This document shows positions 9,080 through 18,533 of a DNA stretch of 41,213 bases, piece by piece. A program made the position numbers and the translations under genes. The stretch is from positions 1 through 41,213 of the forward strand of contig NZ_CAKZHY010000102.1 of NCBI RefSeq assembly GCF_936928535.1, read 5' to 3'. Positions within the stretch are counted from its first letter, which is position 1; each line of letters begins with the position of its first letter. Under the pieces are notes generated by a model that did no database searches, was not told where the DNA came from, and saw only the letters and a list, made by a program, of their open reading frames with translations. The stretch is from an uncultured Bradyrhizobium sp. GTDB lineage: Bacteria; Pseudomonadota; Alphaproteobacteria; Rhizobiales; Xanthobacteraceae.

Positions 9080-9131
9080 ATTTGGCAGATCGTACGCGGA
9101 TGCGAGCCGAGGAACGGCCGGCCGCTGCGGT

Positions 9132-12100
9132 TCAATGCGTGAGGCCGGGCGGTGGCTGCGCGTCGAGGACCTGGCGAATGGCACGTGCCAGATCTGCCGG
9201 CCGGTACGGCTTGCTCAGCAGGGTGATATCAGGGTCGAGCCGACCGTCATGCATCATGGCGGCTTCCGGATAGCCCGACATATAGAGCACTGGCAGGCCG
9301 GGTCGCCGCTCCAGAACGGCATCGGCAAGTTCGCGGCCGTTCATTCCGCCGGGCATGACGACATCGGTAAAGAGCAGATCGAAGGCCGTGCCCCCGTCGA
9401 CGAGAGCGAGGGCCTCCGGACCATTGGCGGCCGCGATCGGGCGGTAACCGAAGCTCTTCAGCTGCGCTTCAACATACTTACGGACCAGCTCGTCGTCCTC
9501 GACAAGGAGGATGGTCTCGCTGCCGCGCTGCAATTCGCCCTTCGTCGCCACGCTCGCCGAGACTGCGGCTTGGGCCGAACGGGGCAGGTACAGGCTGAAG
9601 GTCGTTCCCAATCCTTCTTCGCTGTCGATCCTGATGTGTCCGCCGGACTGCTTGAGGAAGCCATACACCATGCTCAAGCCGAGGCCCGTTCCCTTGCCGA
9701 GCTCCTTGGTCGTGAAGAAGGGCTCGAATATCTTGTCCCGGATCGCCAGCGGAATGCCCGAGCCGGTGTCGCTCACCGTGACCAGGACGAAGGCGCCGAG
9801 CGTATCGTCCGGGCCGGGATTGTCGGGGCCAAAGCTCACATTCGTGGTGCCGAAGGAGATTTTGCCTCCGCCTGCCATCGCGTCGCGGGCATTGACGGCC
9901 AGGTTGATCAGGGCGGTCGAGAGCTGGCCCGGATCGATCAGCGCATGCCAGCAATCGTCCTGCAGCGTGGAGCCGACCTCGATGTGCTCGCCCAGCGTTG
10001 GTCGCAACAGCTTCGCGGTATCGGCAATGAGATTGTTGACGTCGACGTTGCGGGGCTGCAGGGGCTGCCGGCGCGCGAATGCTAGGAGCTGCATGGTCAG
10101 ATCGGCACCGCGCGTGGCGGCGTCGTCGATCATGTGCGCAATCGCGAGAAGATCGGGCTGAGCCGCAAGATCGTCGATCAGGATCTGGATCGTTCCGGTG
10201 ATGACAGTCAGGATGTTGTTGAAATCATGGGCGACGCCACCGGTGAGCTGGCCGACCGCGTCCATCTTCTGCGCCTGGCGCAGCTGCTGCTCGAGGCGCA
10301 GACGCTGGCTGATGTCGCGCCCGATCACGATGATCAGCTCCTGGCCGCCCGTCGAGACGTGAGCGGCAGACATTTCGAGATCAAGGCCCTTGTCGTCGGC
10401 GCCATCCAGGCGAAGCTGCAGCAGGCCTGTCGAATCCGGCGCCAGCAAGCGAGCGATCGCTGTCGCGTCGGCAGGAACGAGGATGGATCGGAACGGCAGG
10501 CCGATGATCTGCTCCCGAGCGCGCCCCAGCATCGCACCAGCTATTCGATTTGCCTCGATCACCACGCCGCTTTGGTCGAGAACCAGGATCGCGTCATGTG
10601 CTTGCTCCATGAGCAGGCGGTATTTTTCCTCGGCCTGCTTGCGCGCGGTGAGGTCGAGCACGAACGAGACGCATTGATCGGACGATGCGGCCAGCGAGGC
10701 GGACCCGATGAGAACAGGTACGCGGCTGCCATCTTTCCTGATGAACTCCTTTTCCCGCGAGGCGATCTTACCCGATGTCCTGAGCTGTTCGATCCGCTGC
10801 GCGTCTTCGTCGCGATATTCCGCGGGAGTCATGTCGCTCCAGCGGATTGCGTTCGCGACCAGGTCCTGCCTGGAATATCCGGTCATGCTCAGGAAGGCAT
10901 CGTTGGCGTAGTTGATGTCGCCACTGCCGTCCCAGAACAGGATGCCGATAATGTTGGAATCGACGAGCCGGCGGATGCGTGCCTCGCGCTCCTGAAGGTC
11001 GCGATAGAGCAGCGTATTCTCCAGTGAAATTGCCGCTTGTGCCGCCAACAGGTCCAGCACCGCCACGCGATCCGGCGTGAAGGCGTGCGTCGTCAGCGTG
11101 TTCTCCAGATACAGCAAGCCGATCAGCTTGGCTTGTTTCAGCAGGGGCAGGCAAAGTATGGATCTTGGGCGCCGACGACGCACATAGTCGTCGCCGTAGA
11201 GCGGATCGGGCCGCGTCGCGTCGTCGACGATGAGGGGCTTTTGGGCGCGAATGACGTAGCGCAGCAGGGCTTCCGGGCAATCCGGTGTCGAGAGCGAGGT
11301 TTGATGCATCGCGACCGTGAACTGGTCGCCTCTGGATTGGCCCTCCGCCTCGATACGGAAGTCGTCGTGCCGTGACAGGATCAGCAGGCCGCGATCGGCG
11401 CCGGCGTTCTGCAGCACGATTTTCATCAGCGTCTCGATCAGTTTGGGCAACTCGATTTCACTCGAGATGGCCTGAGACGCCTTCACCACCGTCGTGACGT
11501 CCATCTGCTGGATGGTCAGCCGGCTTCCGGAGCCGGTATCTTCGGCGACGTGGAGCCGAGGATAGAGATGTTCGAGCTGCCTGACCTTTTGATCGGCTCC
11601 CCAGCGAATAAATCCGTAATGGGCATCGCGCAGATAGGCATTGGCGATCTTGTCGAAGCCGCGCGTCGTATAGAAGCGTCCGGCGAGTTCGTTTGCGATG
11701 GCCTCATTCTGAGGAAAGCCGTTTGCATGCGCCGCGGCAATCGCCCGGTCGTAGAATCGCATCGCATCGAGTTCGCGGCCTTCGATGCGCGCGATTTCAG
11801 CCGAGATGAGCGCGGCGCGGTCGGCGAAGTCCTCCGAGCTGATCTCTGCCAATTGCTGAAGCTCGCGGTGGTGGCGGGTCAGTATGTCGAAATGCCGGGC
11901 TCGTTCGTCTGGGGCGTCGACCTCGCAACATGCGGCCTCGGCCAAGGCCGCATAGAAGTAAAACTCAATCCGATCGAACAGGGCTTTCGATGTCCACAAG
12001 AGCTTGTCGGCCTCTTCTGCAGCGGCGGGGGCGGCGGGATCGTTGGCAAGCACGCGTGCCTGCAGCTTGCGGGTCCAGTACCAGAATCCCGCCTGCTCCA

Positions 12101-15100
12101 GGTACGGCTCCGTCTCGAGACGACGTTCAAACTGCGCCTCGTTGAAGTCGGCTCCATCGAAGCCGCCGAATTTCGCTGTGAGTCCGCGCAGCGAGCGGAT
12201 GAGCTGCAACTGCCCGATAATTCGGTCCGCTGCAAGATCGACGCGCGCCATGCGTGCGAAGTCGAGCCCCGCCTCGGCCTCCTGCTGCACTTCGGCTAGT
12301 GGATCGCCGCAGGCGAGAAGATGCGTCAAGAGATGATGACGGGTAAAGCTCGCATAGTTCACATCGCCGACTTGCTGCGCGGCGTCGAAGGCGCGCTTCA
12401 GCCAGGGGCGGCCTGTCCTCACATCTCGCGTCCAGCTGCCGAAGCCGAGATAGACGCGGGCCTTGAACCGGTCCAGTCCGCGCGTCTCGACCAGATCGAG
12501 GCCGAGCCGGGCAAACCGATAGCCGGCAGCATAGTTGCCAAAGTCGGGGCCGAGCACGGTGCCGAGCACGATGTATGCGAGGCATGAGGCATCGGAGTTG
12601 CCGTATTGCAGGCTGAGATTGGCCATGCGTCCGATGATCAGGCGACGCAAGCCCTCGTCGATGTACCAGGCTGGCGAGACCAGGACCGTAAGGACGTCCA
12701 TCGTTCCGCGCGCGACAGGATCAGCCATCTGCGGCAGATCGAGCAGGGTCTCGATCGGGCGTTCACCGATCGCCTGCCACATCTGCTGATATTCTCGCTG
12801 GACTTCATCTGGCGTTGGATGCGCGGACCAGTCGATACCGACGCGTCGCAGATAGTCGAGCGCGGTCTCGACGTCGCGATCGCTTGGCTCCATCCGCAGG
12901 CGGGTGACTGCCGCAAGATCGGGCAGGGTGGCCGCACGCTCCGCCAGTTCGGCAAGGCGCATATTCGCCGCCGCGTGCTCGCCTGCAAGGAATTCGCACT
13001 CGGCGCGCTGGATAGCCAGCGTGAAACTAAGCGTGTAATGTTGCTCCCAGCGATCCAGGGGCAGCATGGCTTCGCCGGCGGCAAAGTGGGCGTGGGCCAT
13101 GGCGAAGGCCGTCGCGGCCTTGGCGCGGCGGCCAGCCAGCAGATTGAGCTCCGCCAGTCGGACGCGCTCGTCGGGTGCAGCGATCAAGGCCTTGCCGCGA
13201 TTGAGCTGGCTGACGATCTCGAAGACGTCTTCCTCGACGGTATCGGGTGCGGCTCTCGCTGCGAACAAACGGCCGATGCGCAGATGCGTCGCGGCCCGCT
13301 CGTGCTCCGGAATCAGTGCATAGGCGGCCTCTTGAAACCGATCGTGAACGAATCGGTAAGTGTCGCCTTGCGGCTCCACGAATTCCTGGCGAACGGCAGG
13401 CCATAGATCGGCATTGACCTGCTCCTCCGAGAGGCCGAGCACGACCGAAAGCACGGTGACCTCGGCGACATTTCCAAGACAGGCCATGTGTTGCAGCGCC
13501 GCGCGTGTGACCGCGGGCAGCCGGGTGAGCTTCCCCAGCATGAGGTCGATGACGTTGTCGGTGTATCGCTTGGCATGAATGCGATCGAGGTCCCAGGACC
13601 AGCTGATCGCTTCATGGTCGAAAGCGAGCAGGCCTTCGTCGACCAGCGAGAACAAGAACTGGATGGCGAAGAAAGGATTGCCTGCCGTCTTCTCGTGCAC
13701 GAGCTGGATCAGCGGGGCGGCGTGCCTCGGCTCGCACCGAAGCGTGTCCGCGAGCAACTGGCCGAGATGCTTGCGACCGAACGGCGCGAGCGTGATCTCC
13801 ACCACCCGTCGTCCGCGCGCCTTGATCGCCTCACGCATCCGCATAACGGGATGAGCGGAATCCACCTCGTTGTCCCGGTAGGCGCCGATCAGCATCAGGT
13901 GCTTCAGCTCTGACCGGGTCAGGATATCCTCAAGCAGCTCGAACGTCGCCATATCGAGCCATTGCAAATCATCGAGGAACAGCACAACGGGATGTTCGGC
14001 CCGCGCAAAAACGCCGATGAACTGCTCGATCACGCGGTGAAAGCGGCTTTGCGCGTGTTGGAGCGGCAGGTCAGGAACAGGCGGCTGCTCGCCGATGACG
14101 GCCTTTAGCTCCGGGATCAGATCCACGACGAGCTGTCCGTTCGGGCCAAGCGCGCTGAGCAGGGCCTGACGCCACTCGTTCAGCTCGGCTTCGCGTTTGC
14201 CGAGAAGGGGACGGATAAGGCCCTGGAATGCCTTGGCGAGTGTGGCGTAGGGAATGTCGCGTTTATGCTGGTCGAATTTGCCTGAGGCAAACAAGCCGTG
14301 CGAAGGCACCAGCACCTTGTGCAGCTCGTTGACGACAGAAGACTTTCCGATGCCGGAATATCCCGCGACCAGCGCAAGCTCCGGCGCGCCGGTTTTGACG
14401 ATGCGTTCGAACGAAGCGAACAACAACTCGCGCTCGGACGTTCTTCCGTACAATTTCTCGGGAAGGAGGAGCCGGTCCGGCGTGTCGTGCTGGCCCAGCG
14501 GGAAGTCGTCGATGCGATGCAGAAGCTCCCATTCGGCAAGGCAATGCTGCAGGTCCCTCTCGGCGCCGCCGGCTGTCTGGTAGCGCTCCTCGGCCATCTT
14601 GGAGAGCAGCTTCATGATCAGCCTGGACACAGCGCCGGGCACGTCGCCGCTTCGCTTGGCCGGCGCGTCGGGCTCCCTTGCGACGTGACAATGCACCCAT
14701 TCCATCGGATCGTTCGCAGCGAATGGAAGCGAGCCGGTGACCATCTGGTAGAACGTGACGCCGAGCGAGTAGAGATCACTCCGGGAGTCGATCGAGCGGT
14801 TCATGCGCCCCGTCTGCTCGGGAGACATGTAAGCGAACGTACCGGCGATCTGCTCGTGCACAGCTGCCGACAGTCGTTCGCGTGGGCGGCGCGTTGCGAA
14901 GCCGAAGCCGGTGAGATGCACACTGTCCTTGTCGCGGCTCACCAGGATATTTGCCGGTTTGATATCCTTGTGCACCAGGCCCTGTTGATGGACCTTGCCC
15001 AGCGCGGCGGCGATCTGGATCGCGAGGCGCAGGAAACTGCCCGTTTCCATGGGCGCGTCCATCAGCCAGGTCAGCGGCTCGCCGCCGCGATCCTCGAGCA

Positions 15101-15368
15101 CGAGAATGGTACGGCCGTGATCCTGCAGCAGCTCGAGCGGCCTCGCCGCCCACGCACTGTCCAGTTCGTCCTTCAGCGCAAATTCGTGAGCCAGCCGATC
15201 GAGGCTTTGCGGGCTTGGATGCTCGGCGGCCGGAACGACGGCCAGCACGATCTGCCGTTCACCGTCAATGCGTTCGCGGGAGGTGCGGCACAGCAGAATC
15301 CCTTCTTCGTCGCAAAGAACCTGCGGACCGTGGGCCCAGCCGGTGCCCATAAACGATGAAAGGTTCAT
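9132..15368 (-). CDS. Giant kinase-like/AAA/GAF/PAS/histidine kinase/receiver sensor
   Basis: A 2078-residue cytoplasmic signalling protein. Domains in order: an N-terminal Ser/Thr-kinase-like domain (about 10-275) with HKDIKPANIL at 133-142 and APE-like SPEQTGRMNRSIDSRSDLY; an AAA/STAND ATPase with P-loop GYSGIGKSS at 336-344 and Walker B VVLFLDDLQWLD; a long helical, repeat-like middle; a GAF domain; two PAS domains; a HisKA/HATPase core with phospho-accepting H1714 in VAHDFNN; and a receiver domain from about 1951 with acceptor D2002 in TDVVMP. The kinase DFG position reads GFG, so phosphotransfer by that domain is doubtful. ATG 15368 was chosen; a TTG at 15410 is the alternative and neither has a clear ribosome binding site. 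It is convergent with the arabinoside operon, and the ligand is unknown. Confidence 0.92.
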   Translation of the reverse strand: MNLSSFMGTGWAHGPQVLCDEEGILLCRTSRERIDGERQIVLAVVPAAEHPSPQSLDRLAHEFALKDELDSAWAARPLELLQDHGRTILVLEDRGGEPLTWLMDAPMETGSFLRLAIQIAAALGKVHQQGLVHKDIKPANILVSRDKDSVHLTGFGFATRRPRERLSAAVHEQIAGTFAYMSPEQTGRMNRSIDSRSDLYSLGVTFYQMVTGSLPFAANDPMEWVHCHVAREPDAPAKRSGDVPGAVSRLIMKLLSKMAEERYQTAGGAERDLQHCLAEWELLHRIDDFPLGQHDTPDRLLLPEKLYGRTSERELLFASFERIVKTGAPELALVAGYSGIGKSSVVNELHKVLVPSHGLFASGKFDQHKRDIPYATLAKAFQGLIRPLLGKREAELNEWRQALLSALGPNGQLVVDLIPELKAVIGEQPPVPDLPLQHAQSRFHRVIEQFIGVFARAEHPVVLFLDDLQWLDMATFELLEDILTRSELKHLMLIGAYRDNEVDSAHPVMRMREAIKARGRRVVEITLAPFGRKHLGQLLADTLRCEPRHAAPLIQLVHEKTAGNPFFAIQFLFSLVDEGLLAFDHEAISWSWDLDRIHAKRYTDNVIDLMLGKLTRLPAVTRAALQHMACLGNVAEVTVLSVVLGLSEEQVNADLWPAVRQEFVEPQGDTYRFVHDRFQEAAYALIPEHERAATHLRIGRLFAARAAPDTVEEDVFEIVSQLNRGKALIAAPDERVRLAELNLLAGRRAKAATAFAMAHAHFAAGEAMLPLDRWEQHYTLSFTLAIQRAECEFLAGEHAAANMRLAELAERAATLPDLAAVTRLRMEPSDRDVETALDYLRRVGIDWSAHPTPDEVQREYQQMWQAIGERPIETLLDLPQMADPVARGTMDVLTVLVSPAWYIDEGLRRLIIGRMANLSLQYGNSDASCLAYIVLGTVLGPDFGNYAAGYRFARLGLDLVETRGLDRFKARVYLGFGSWTRDVRTGRPWLKRAFDAAQQVGDVNYASFTRHHLLTHLLACGDPLAEVQQEAEAGLDFARMARVDLAADRIIGQLQLIRSLRGLTAKFGGFDGADFNEAQFERRLETEPYLEQAGFWYWTRKLQARVLANDPAAPAAAEEADKLLWTSKALFDRIEFYFYAALAEAACCEVDAPDERARHFDILTRHHRELQQLAEISSEDFADRAALISAEIARIEGRELDAMRFYDRAIAAAHANGFPQNEAIANELAGRFYTTRGFDKIANAYLRDAHYGFIRWGADQKVRQLEHLYPRLHVAEDTGSGSRLTIQQMDVTTVVKASQAISSEIELPKLIETLMKIVLQNAGADRGLLILSRHDDFRIEAEGQSRGDQFTVAMHQTSLSTPDCPEALLRYVIRAQKPLIVDDATRPDPLYGDDYVRRRRPRSILCLPLLKQAKLIGLLYLENTLTTHAFTPDRVAVLDLLAAQAAISLENTLLYRDLQEREARIRRLVDSNIIGILFWDGSGDINYANDAFLSMTGYSRQDLVANAIRWSDMTPAEYRDEDAQRIEQLRTSGKIASREKEFIRKDGSRVPVLIGSASLAASSDQCVSFVLDLTARKQAEEKYRLLMEQAHDAILVLDQSGVVIEANRIAGAMLGRAREQIIGLPFRSILVPADATAIARLLAPDSTGLLQLRLDGADDKGLDLEMSAAHVSTGGQELIIVIGRDISQRLRLEQQLRQAQKMDAVGQLTGGVAHDFNNILTVITGTIQILIDDLAAQPDLLAIAHMIDDAATRGADLTMQLLAFARRQPLQPRNVDVNNLIADTAKLLRPTLGEHIEVGSTLQDDCWHALIDPGQLSTALINLAVNARDAMAGGGKISFGTTNVSFGPDNPGPDDTLGAFVLVTVSDTGSGIPLAIRDKIFEPFFTTKELGKGTGLGLSMVYGFLKQSGGHIRIDSEEGLGTTFSLYLPRSAQAAVSASVATKGELQRGSETILLVEDDELVRKYVEAQLKSFGYRPIAAANGPEALALVDGGTAFDLLFTDVVMPGGMNGRELADAVLERRPGLPVLYMSGYPEAAMMHDGRLDPDITLLSKPYRPADLARAIRQVLDAQPPPGLTH

Positions 15369-15865
15369 GTCGGTAGACCATGCCGCCGCCAAGCCCAAGC
15401 ACGAACTCAAGTCCGAGCCGAAGCGGGGCTCCCCGGTACTTTACCTCATCCTCCAATAGGCTGCCCCGATGCGGCAATGCGCGCCGTTACCGTTTCTTGT
15501 TTCCGCGTGCGGGACGCATGAAGGACAGGACGTACGTGCGATGCTTGGCACGACAGGGCCGGCCCTCACGCCTTCATTCCAGCGCCCGGTTCGATCGACG
15601 AGGCCGGGCACGGTTTGAATCGTATCATTTGCCTCAATCTCGTCAACGGACGGCCAACGAGGCGACACGAAGCGAAATGCATTCGCACACGCCGGCATGC
15701 AACAGAGGTCTCTTGCGAACGAAACAACAACTTGAAGGCGAGTTGGAGGGCCGGTGCCAAGCGGGAGAGACAATTCAAATGTTTCAATCGGTTAGATGGC
15801 GGAGCCGGCTAGACCCGAGCAAGTGTGCTCTTGCAGCACACTGCGCCCGGCGCGTGGTGTCCCGA
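15369..15865. other. Gene-free spacer
   Basis: About 500 bases between the giant kinase gene and the permease pair hold no convincing gene. Short open frames exist on both strands but lack start signals and domain-like sequence. It must contain the kinase gene promoter on the minus strand; no clear -35/-10 pair could be picked out. A hairpin at 15822-15842 is described separately. Confidence 0.5.
15822..15842 (-). terminator. Weak hairpin after the permease pair
   Basis: AGTGTGCT (15822-15829) and AGCACACT (15835-15842) form a perfect 8-bp stem with a 5-base loop, 23 bases past the stop of the minus-strand permease. No T-run follows on the minus strand, so it could be a weak or Rho-assisted terminator or an mRNA-end stabiliser. 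Confidence 0.35.
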
Positions 15866-16663
15866 TTACGTCCGGATCACAAAACCCTTCGCGAGGTGAT
15901 TGCGCACGAAATAGATCATCGCGATTCCCGGCACGACGGCGAGCACCGTCATCGCCATGACAAGGCCGAAATCGGTTCGAAAACCGAACAGGCCGTTGAT
16001 GGCCATGGTGATCGGCTTGCCACCGGTGGTGGTCAGGATGCGGGCCAGCACCACCTCCACCCAGGAGAAGATGAAGCAGAAGAACGCGGCGACGCCGATG
16101 CCAGGCGCAATCGCCGGAACGAGGTGGCGAAAGAAGAAGCTCGGTAGCGAATGGCCGTCCAGGAACGCCGTCTCGTCGAACTCGCGCGGCACCGCGGAGA
16201 TAAAACCCTCCAGGATCCAGATCGAGATCGGAATGTTGAAGACGCAGTGGACCAGCGCGATGCCGACAGGCGTATTGGCAAGGCCGATTTGAGCGAACAG
16301 CACGAATATCGGCAGCGAAAGCACGACGGTCGGCGTGATCCGGAATACCAGCAGCAGGAAGAAGAGCTGGCGATCGCCGGCGAAGCTGTAGCGCGCGAAC
16401 GCATAGGCGGCCGGCAGCCCGACGCCGAGGCATAGCGCGACATTCAGCACGACGTAGATGATGGAGTTGACGATCGAGTCCTTCAGAGCGGTTGAATGCA
16501 GGATGTTCTGGTAGTTGACGAGGCTGAAGTGCCCCTCCGCGATCCCCGCTCTTGGCAGCGTCGAGACGAAGCTGGTGATGATCGTCTGCGCCAGCGGCAC
16601 AAGGATGAAGACGCCGATCACGGCAAACAGGGCGATACGCCCCCACGATGGCGACGACTTCAC
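15866..16663 (-). CDS. Sugar ABC importer permease (MalG-type)
   Basis: A 265-residue inner-membrane permease of the carbohydrate-uptake-1 (MalG/UgpE) class. It begins with a membrane helix (about residues 9-27), and the EAA loop reads FDETAFLDGHSLPSFFFRHL followed by VPAIAPG. The start is GTG 16663, which overlaps the stop of the upstream permease as GTGA; the frame remains open far upstream but only inside that gene. Its partner is the MalF-type protein encoded just before it. No ATPase or binding protein gene of the same system is present within the window, so the pair is either incomplete or borrows subunits from elsewhere. Confidence 0.88.
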   Translation of the reverse strand: MKSSPSWGRIALFAVIGVFILVPLAQTIITSFVSTLPRAGIAEGHFSLVNYQNILHSTALKDSIVNSIIYVVLNVALCLGVGLPAAYAFARYSFAGDRQLFFLLLVFRITPTVVLSLPIFVLFAQIGLANTPVGIALVHCVFNIPISIWILEGFISAVPREFDETAFLDGHSLPSFFFRHLVPAIAPGIGVAAFFCFIFSWVEVVLARILTTTGGKPITMAINGLFGFRTDFGLVMAMTVLAVVPGIAMIYFVRNHLAKGFVIRT

Positions 16664-17547
16664 GTGATGGGCTCCTCGGTCGGCGCCGTGGCGGTTGCCC
16701 CGGCGCTCATGGCCGCCTTGAAGGTCCATGCCACCGTGAGCACGATCAGGAAGTAGACAATCGAGCGCGCTGCTGATGGTCCGTAGTTGAAGGACAGGAT
16801 CTCCTCGCCGAGGTCGAGACTGAGAAAGGCGGTTGCGCTGTCGGGGCCTCCTGCATTGATGCGGAAGGCCTCGATATAGATCATGAAACTGTCCATGAAT
16901 CGCAGCAGCACGGCCATCGACAGCACGGTCTTCATTTTCGGCAGCTGAATGAAGCGAAACACCTGCCATTGCGACGCGGCGTCGATGGCCGCGGCCTGGT
17001 AGTAGGCTGCCGGAATGCTGGAGATGCCGGCATAGGCCAGCACGACGACCAGCCCCAGCCAGTGCCAGGTGTCCATCACCACCAGCACGATCCAGGTGTG
17101 CAAGGCGTTGAACTTGTAGTCGAAGCCGATGCCCAGCCACGCCAGCATCTTGCCGGCGAGACCGGCATTGGGATTGATGAAGTTGAGCCAGATCACCGGG
17201 ATCATGTTCCAGGGCACCACCAGCGGCACGGTGATCAGAACGAGGACCGTCGAGACGATGACCTGGCTGGAGCGTTGCAGCAGCAGCGCGATCCCGATGC
17301 CGAGCGGCACCTGGATCGACAAAACGATCGCCGAGAACAGGAAGCTGCGTCCGAGGCTGGCGTAGAAGCGCTCCGAGGTGACGATGTTCCGATACCAGTC
17401 GACGCCGACCCAATAGGGGTTGTTCAGGCTGAACAGGTCCTGGAAGGAATAATTGGTAACGGCGATCAGGGGCAGGATTCCGACGAAGGTCACGATGACC
17501 AGCGCAGGAAGCACCAGGAACCAGGCTCTGAGATCGTATGGCTTCAT
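16660..17547 (-). CDS. Sugar ABC importer permease (MalF-type)
   Basis: A 295-residue permease of the MalF/UgpA class. It opens MKPYDLRAWFLVLPALVIVT, the usual first helix, and has about six hydrophobic segments; the EAA loop is YQAAAIDAASQWQVFRFIQL followed by PKMK. ATG 17547 was chosen, although its ribosome binding site is poor. A TTG at 17628 would extend the protein through the terminator hairpin at 17585-17612, which argues against it. The start lies only 38 bases after that hairpin, leaving almost no room for a separate promoter. This is the arrangement usual inside sugar ABC operons where a binding-protein gene precedes the hairpin, but here that gene is absent. Confidence 0.88.
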   Translation of the reverse strand: MKPYDLRAWFLVLPALVIVTFVGILPLIAVTNYSFQDLFSLNNPYWVGVDWYRNIVTSERFYASLGRSFLFSAIVLSIQVPLGIGIALLLQRSSQVIVSTVLVLITVPLVVPWNMIPVIWLNFINPNAGLAGKMLAWLGIGFDYKFNALHTWIVLVVMDTWHWLGLVVVLAYAGISSIPAAYYQAAAIDAASQWQVFRFIQLPKMKTVLSMAVLLRFMDSFMIYIEAFRINAGGPDSATAFLSLDLGEEILSFNYGPSAARSIVYFLIVLTVAWTFKAAMSAGATATAPTEEPIT

Positions 17548-17584
17548 GTCGAACGATTGCAGCGGAATACGCCGGTCACGAAAA

Positions 17585-17612
17585 AAGGCCTCGATTGACA
17601 CCGAGGCCTTTC
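17585..17612 (-). terminator. Rho-independent terminator
   Basis: On the minus strand AAGGCCTCG, loop GTGTCAAT, CGAGGCCTT is followed by TTTT: a perfect 9-bp GC-rich stem with a T-run, the strongest terminator in the window. It lies about 100 bases after the small membrane protein gene at 17714 and directly before the MalF-type permease. It may end transcription of the sulfur-oxidation cluster. Alternatively it may be the attenuating hairpin that normally follows a sugar-binding protein gene. Confidence 0.8.
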
Positions 17613-17713
17613 CAGCATTCCGGATCAAGTCTGAACTAGCCCTTCATTAAGGGTGAATCCAAGAGGCGGCGGCGCAGCCCAGTTCCGCGCCGCAATCATG
17701 TGTCGATGTTCCG

Positions 17714-18037
17714 TCAGCGCGGCGTGCCGCGTCCGTCCTCCGGATCGCTGTCCGGCTCGGAGATGATCACCACCGGCTCATCATAGCCCTTGCGGCTGCT
17801 GTAGAACACCAATGCCATCAGGCCGGCGCCGACAAGGAGCGAGAACACGACGCCGATCACGAGCGCGACATAGCCCGCCTCGGGCACCTTGGTATCGGTG
17901 CTGGTCCAGCCGAGATAGCCGAGAATGCAGGCTGCAAGGAGCAGGGCTGATAGGACTGCGATGACGACCCATCTGGATAATTTGCCGCCTTCGGAGCCGG
18001 ACGGAGCGACGGCCGCTTGATTGTCTGTGCTGGTCAT
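17714..18037 (-). CDS. Small two-helix membrane protein
   Basis: A 107-residue protein with a polar N-terminus, two strong membrane helices (about 22-44 and 54-78) and an acidic, probably cytoplasmic tail ending EPDSDPEDGRGTPR. I do not recognise a named family. It begins 15 bases after the DUF302 gene and is the last gene of the SoxC/SoxD-like cluster, so it may help assemble or anchor that system, which is inference from position. The start ATG is preceded by GAGGCATCC. A hairpin terminator follows downstream. Confidence 0.75.
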   Translation of the reverse strand: MTSTDNQAAVAPSGSEGGKLSRWVVIAVLSALLLAACILGYLGWTSTDTKVPEAGYVALVIGVVFSLLVGAGLMALVFYSSRKGYDEPVVIISEPDSDPEDGRGTPR

Positions 18038-18052
18038 GGATGCCTCCTCACA

Positions 18053-18529
18053 CTATGGCGCAGTGGCCTTGGTCGCGATCGCTTGCAACGCCCCCGTCAG
18101 TGCCGCGACGGCGGGCTTGGCCGGCTCACCGGCGCCGTGACGTTGTGCGAGAAACGCCGGATCGTTGTAGGACAGCCAGGTCGCGCCTTGCTCGTCCTGC
18201 CAGACCAGCGCCTTCAACGGCAGGTCGATGCCTGCCGTCTGCGCCTGCTGCATCAACGGCGTGCCGCCCTTGGCATTACCGAAGATGAGCAGATCGGTTG
18301 GCCGCAACTTCAGGTCGACGGCGGCTGCACCCGCGGTGTGATCGACATGGGCGAACACGGTGAGGCCTCTGGCCTTCACCTCGGCCTCGAGCCGCTTCAT
18401 CGTATCCTCAGGTCCAAAATTACTTCTGATGGTGATGAGTCCGTCCGCGGCCATGGCTCGGGTCTCCCATAAACATGTCGTTGCGATCAGCGCGACGATC
18501 CGGATCAATCTCGAAAGCGTCACGCGCAA
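18053..18529 (-). CDS. Exported DUF302 protein
   Basis: A 158-residue DUF302-family protein with a Sec-type signal peptide (hydrophobic run IVALIATTCLWETRAMA ending near residue 26). The domain is recognisable from GLITIRSNFGPEDTMKRLEA, the HVDHTAGA segment, the PTDLLIFGNAKGGTPLM core and PLKALVWQDEQGATWLSYND. Start TTG 18529 was preferred because GAGG lies 7 bases upstream at the end of the cytochrome gene; GTG 18523 is the alternative. It begins just 4 bases after the SoxD-like gene. DUF302 proteins recur in sulfur-oxidation loci, but their biochemical role is not established; a periplasmic accessory role in sulfite or thiosulfate oxidation is inferred. Confidence 0.82.
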   Translation of the reverse strand: MRVTLSRLIRIVALIATTCLWETRAMAADGLITIRSNFGPEDTMKRLEAEVKARGLTVFAHVDHTAGAAAVDLKLRPTDLLIFGNAKGGTPLMQQAQTAGIDLPLKALVWQDEQGATWLSYNDPAFLAQRHGAGEPAKPAVAALTGALQAIATKATAP

Positions 18530-18533
18530 GCGC

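Noticed and set aside
9080..9131. Bidirectional terminator between the arabinofuranosidase and giant kinase genes
   Set aside because: A CGGCCGGCCG palindrome is present but there is no T-run or loop in either direction.
15369..15865. Small genes in the 500-base gap
   Set aside because: The candidate frames (up to 110 codons) overlap each other and lack start signals or domain-like sequence.
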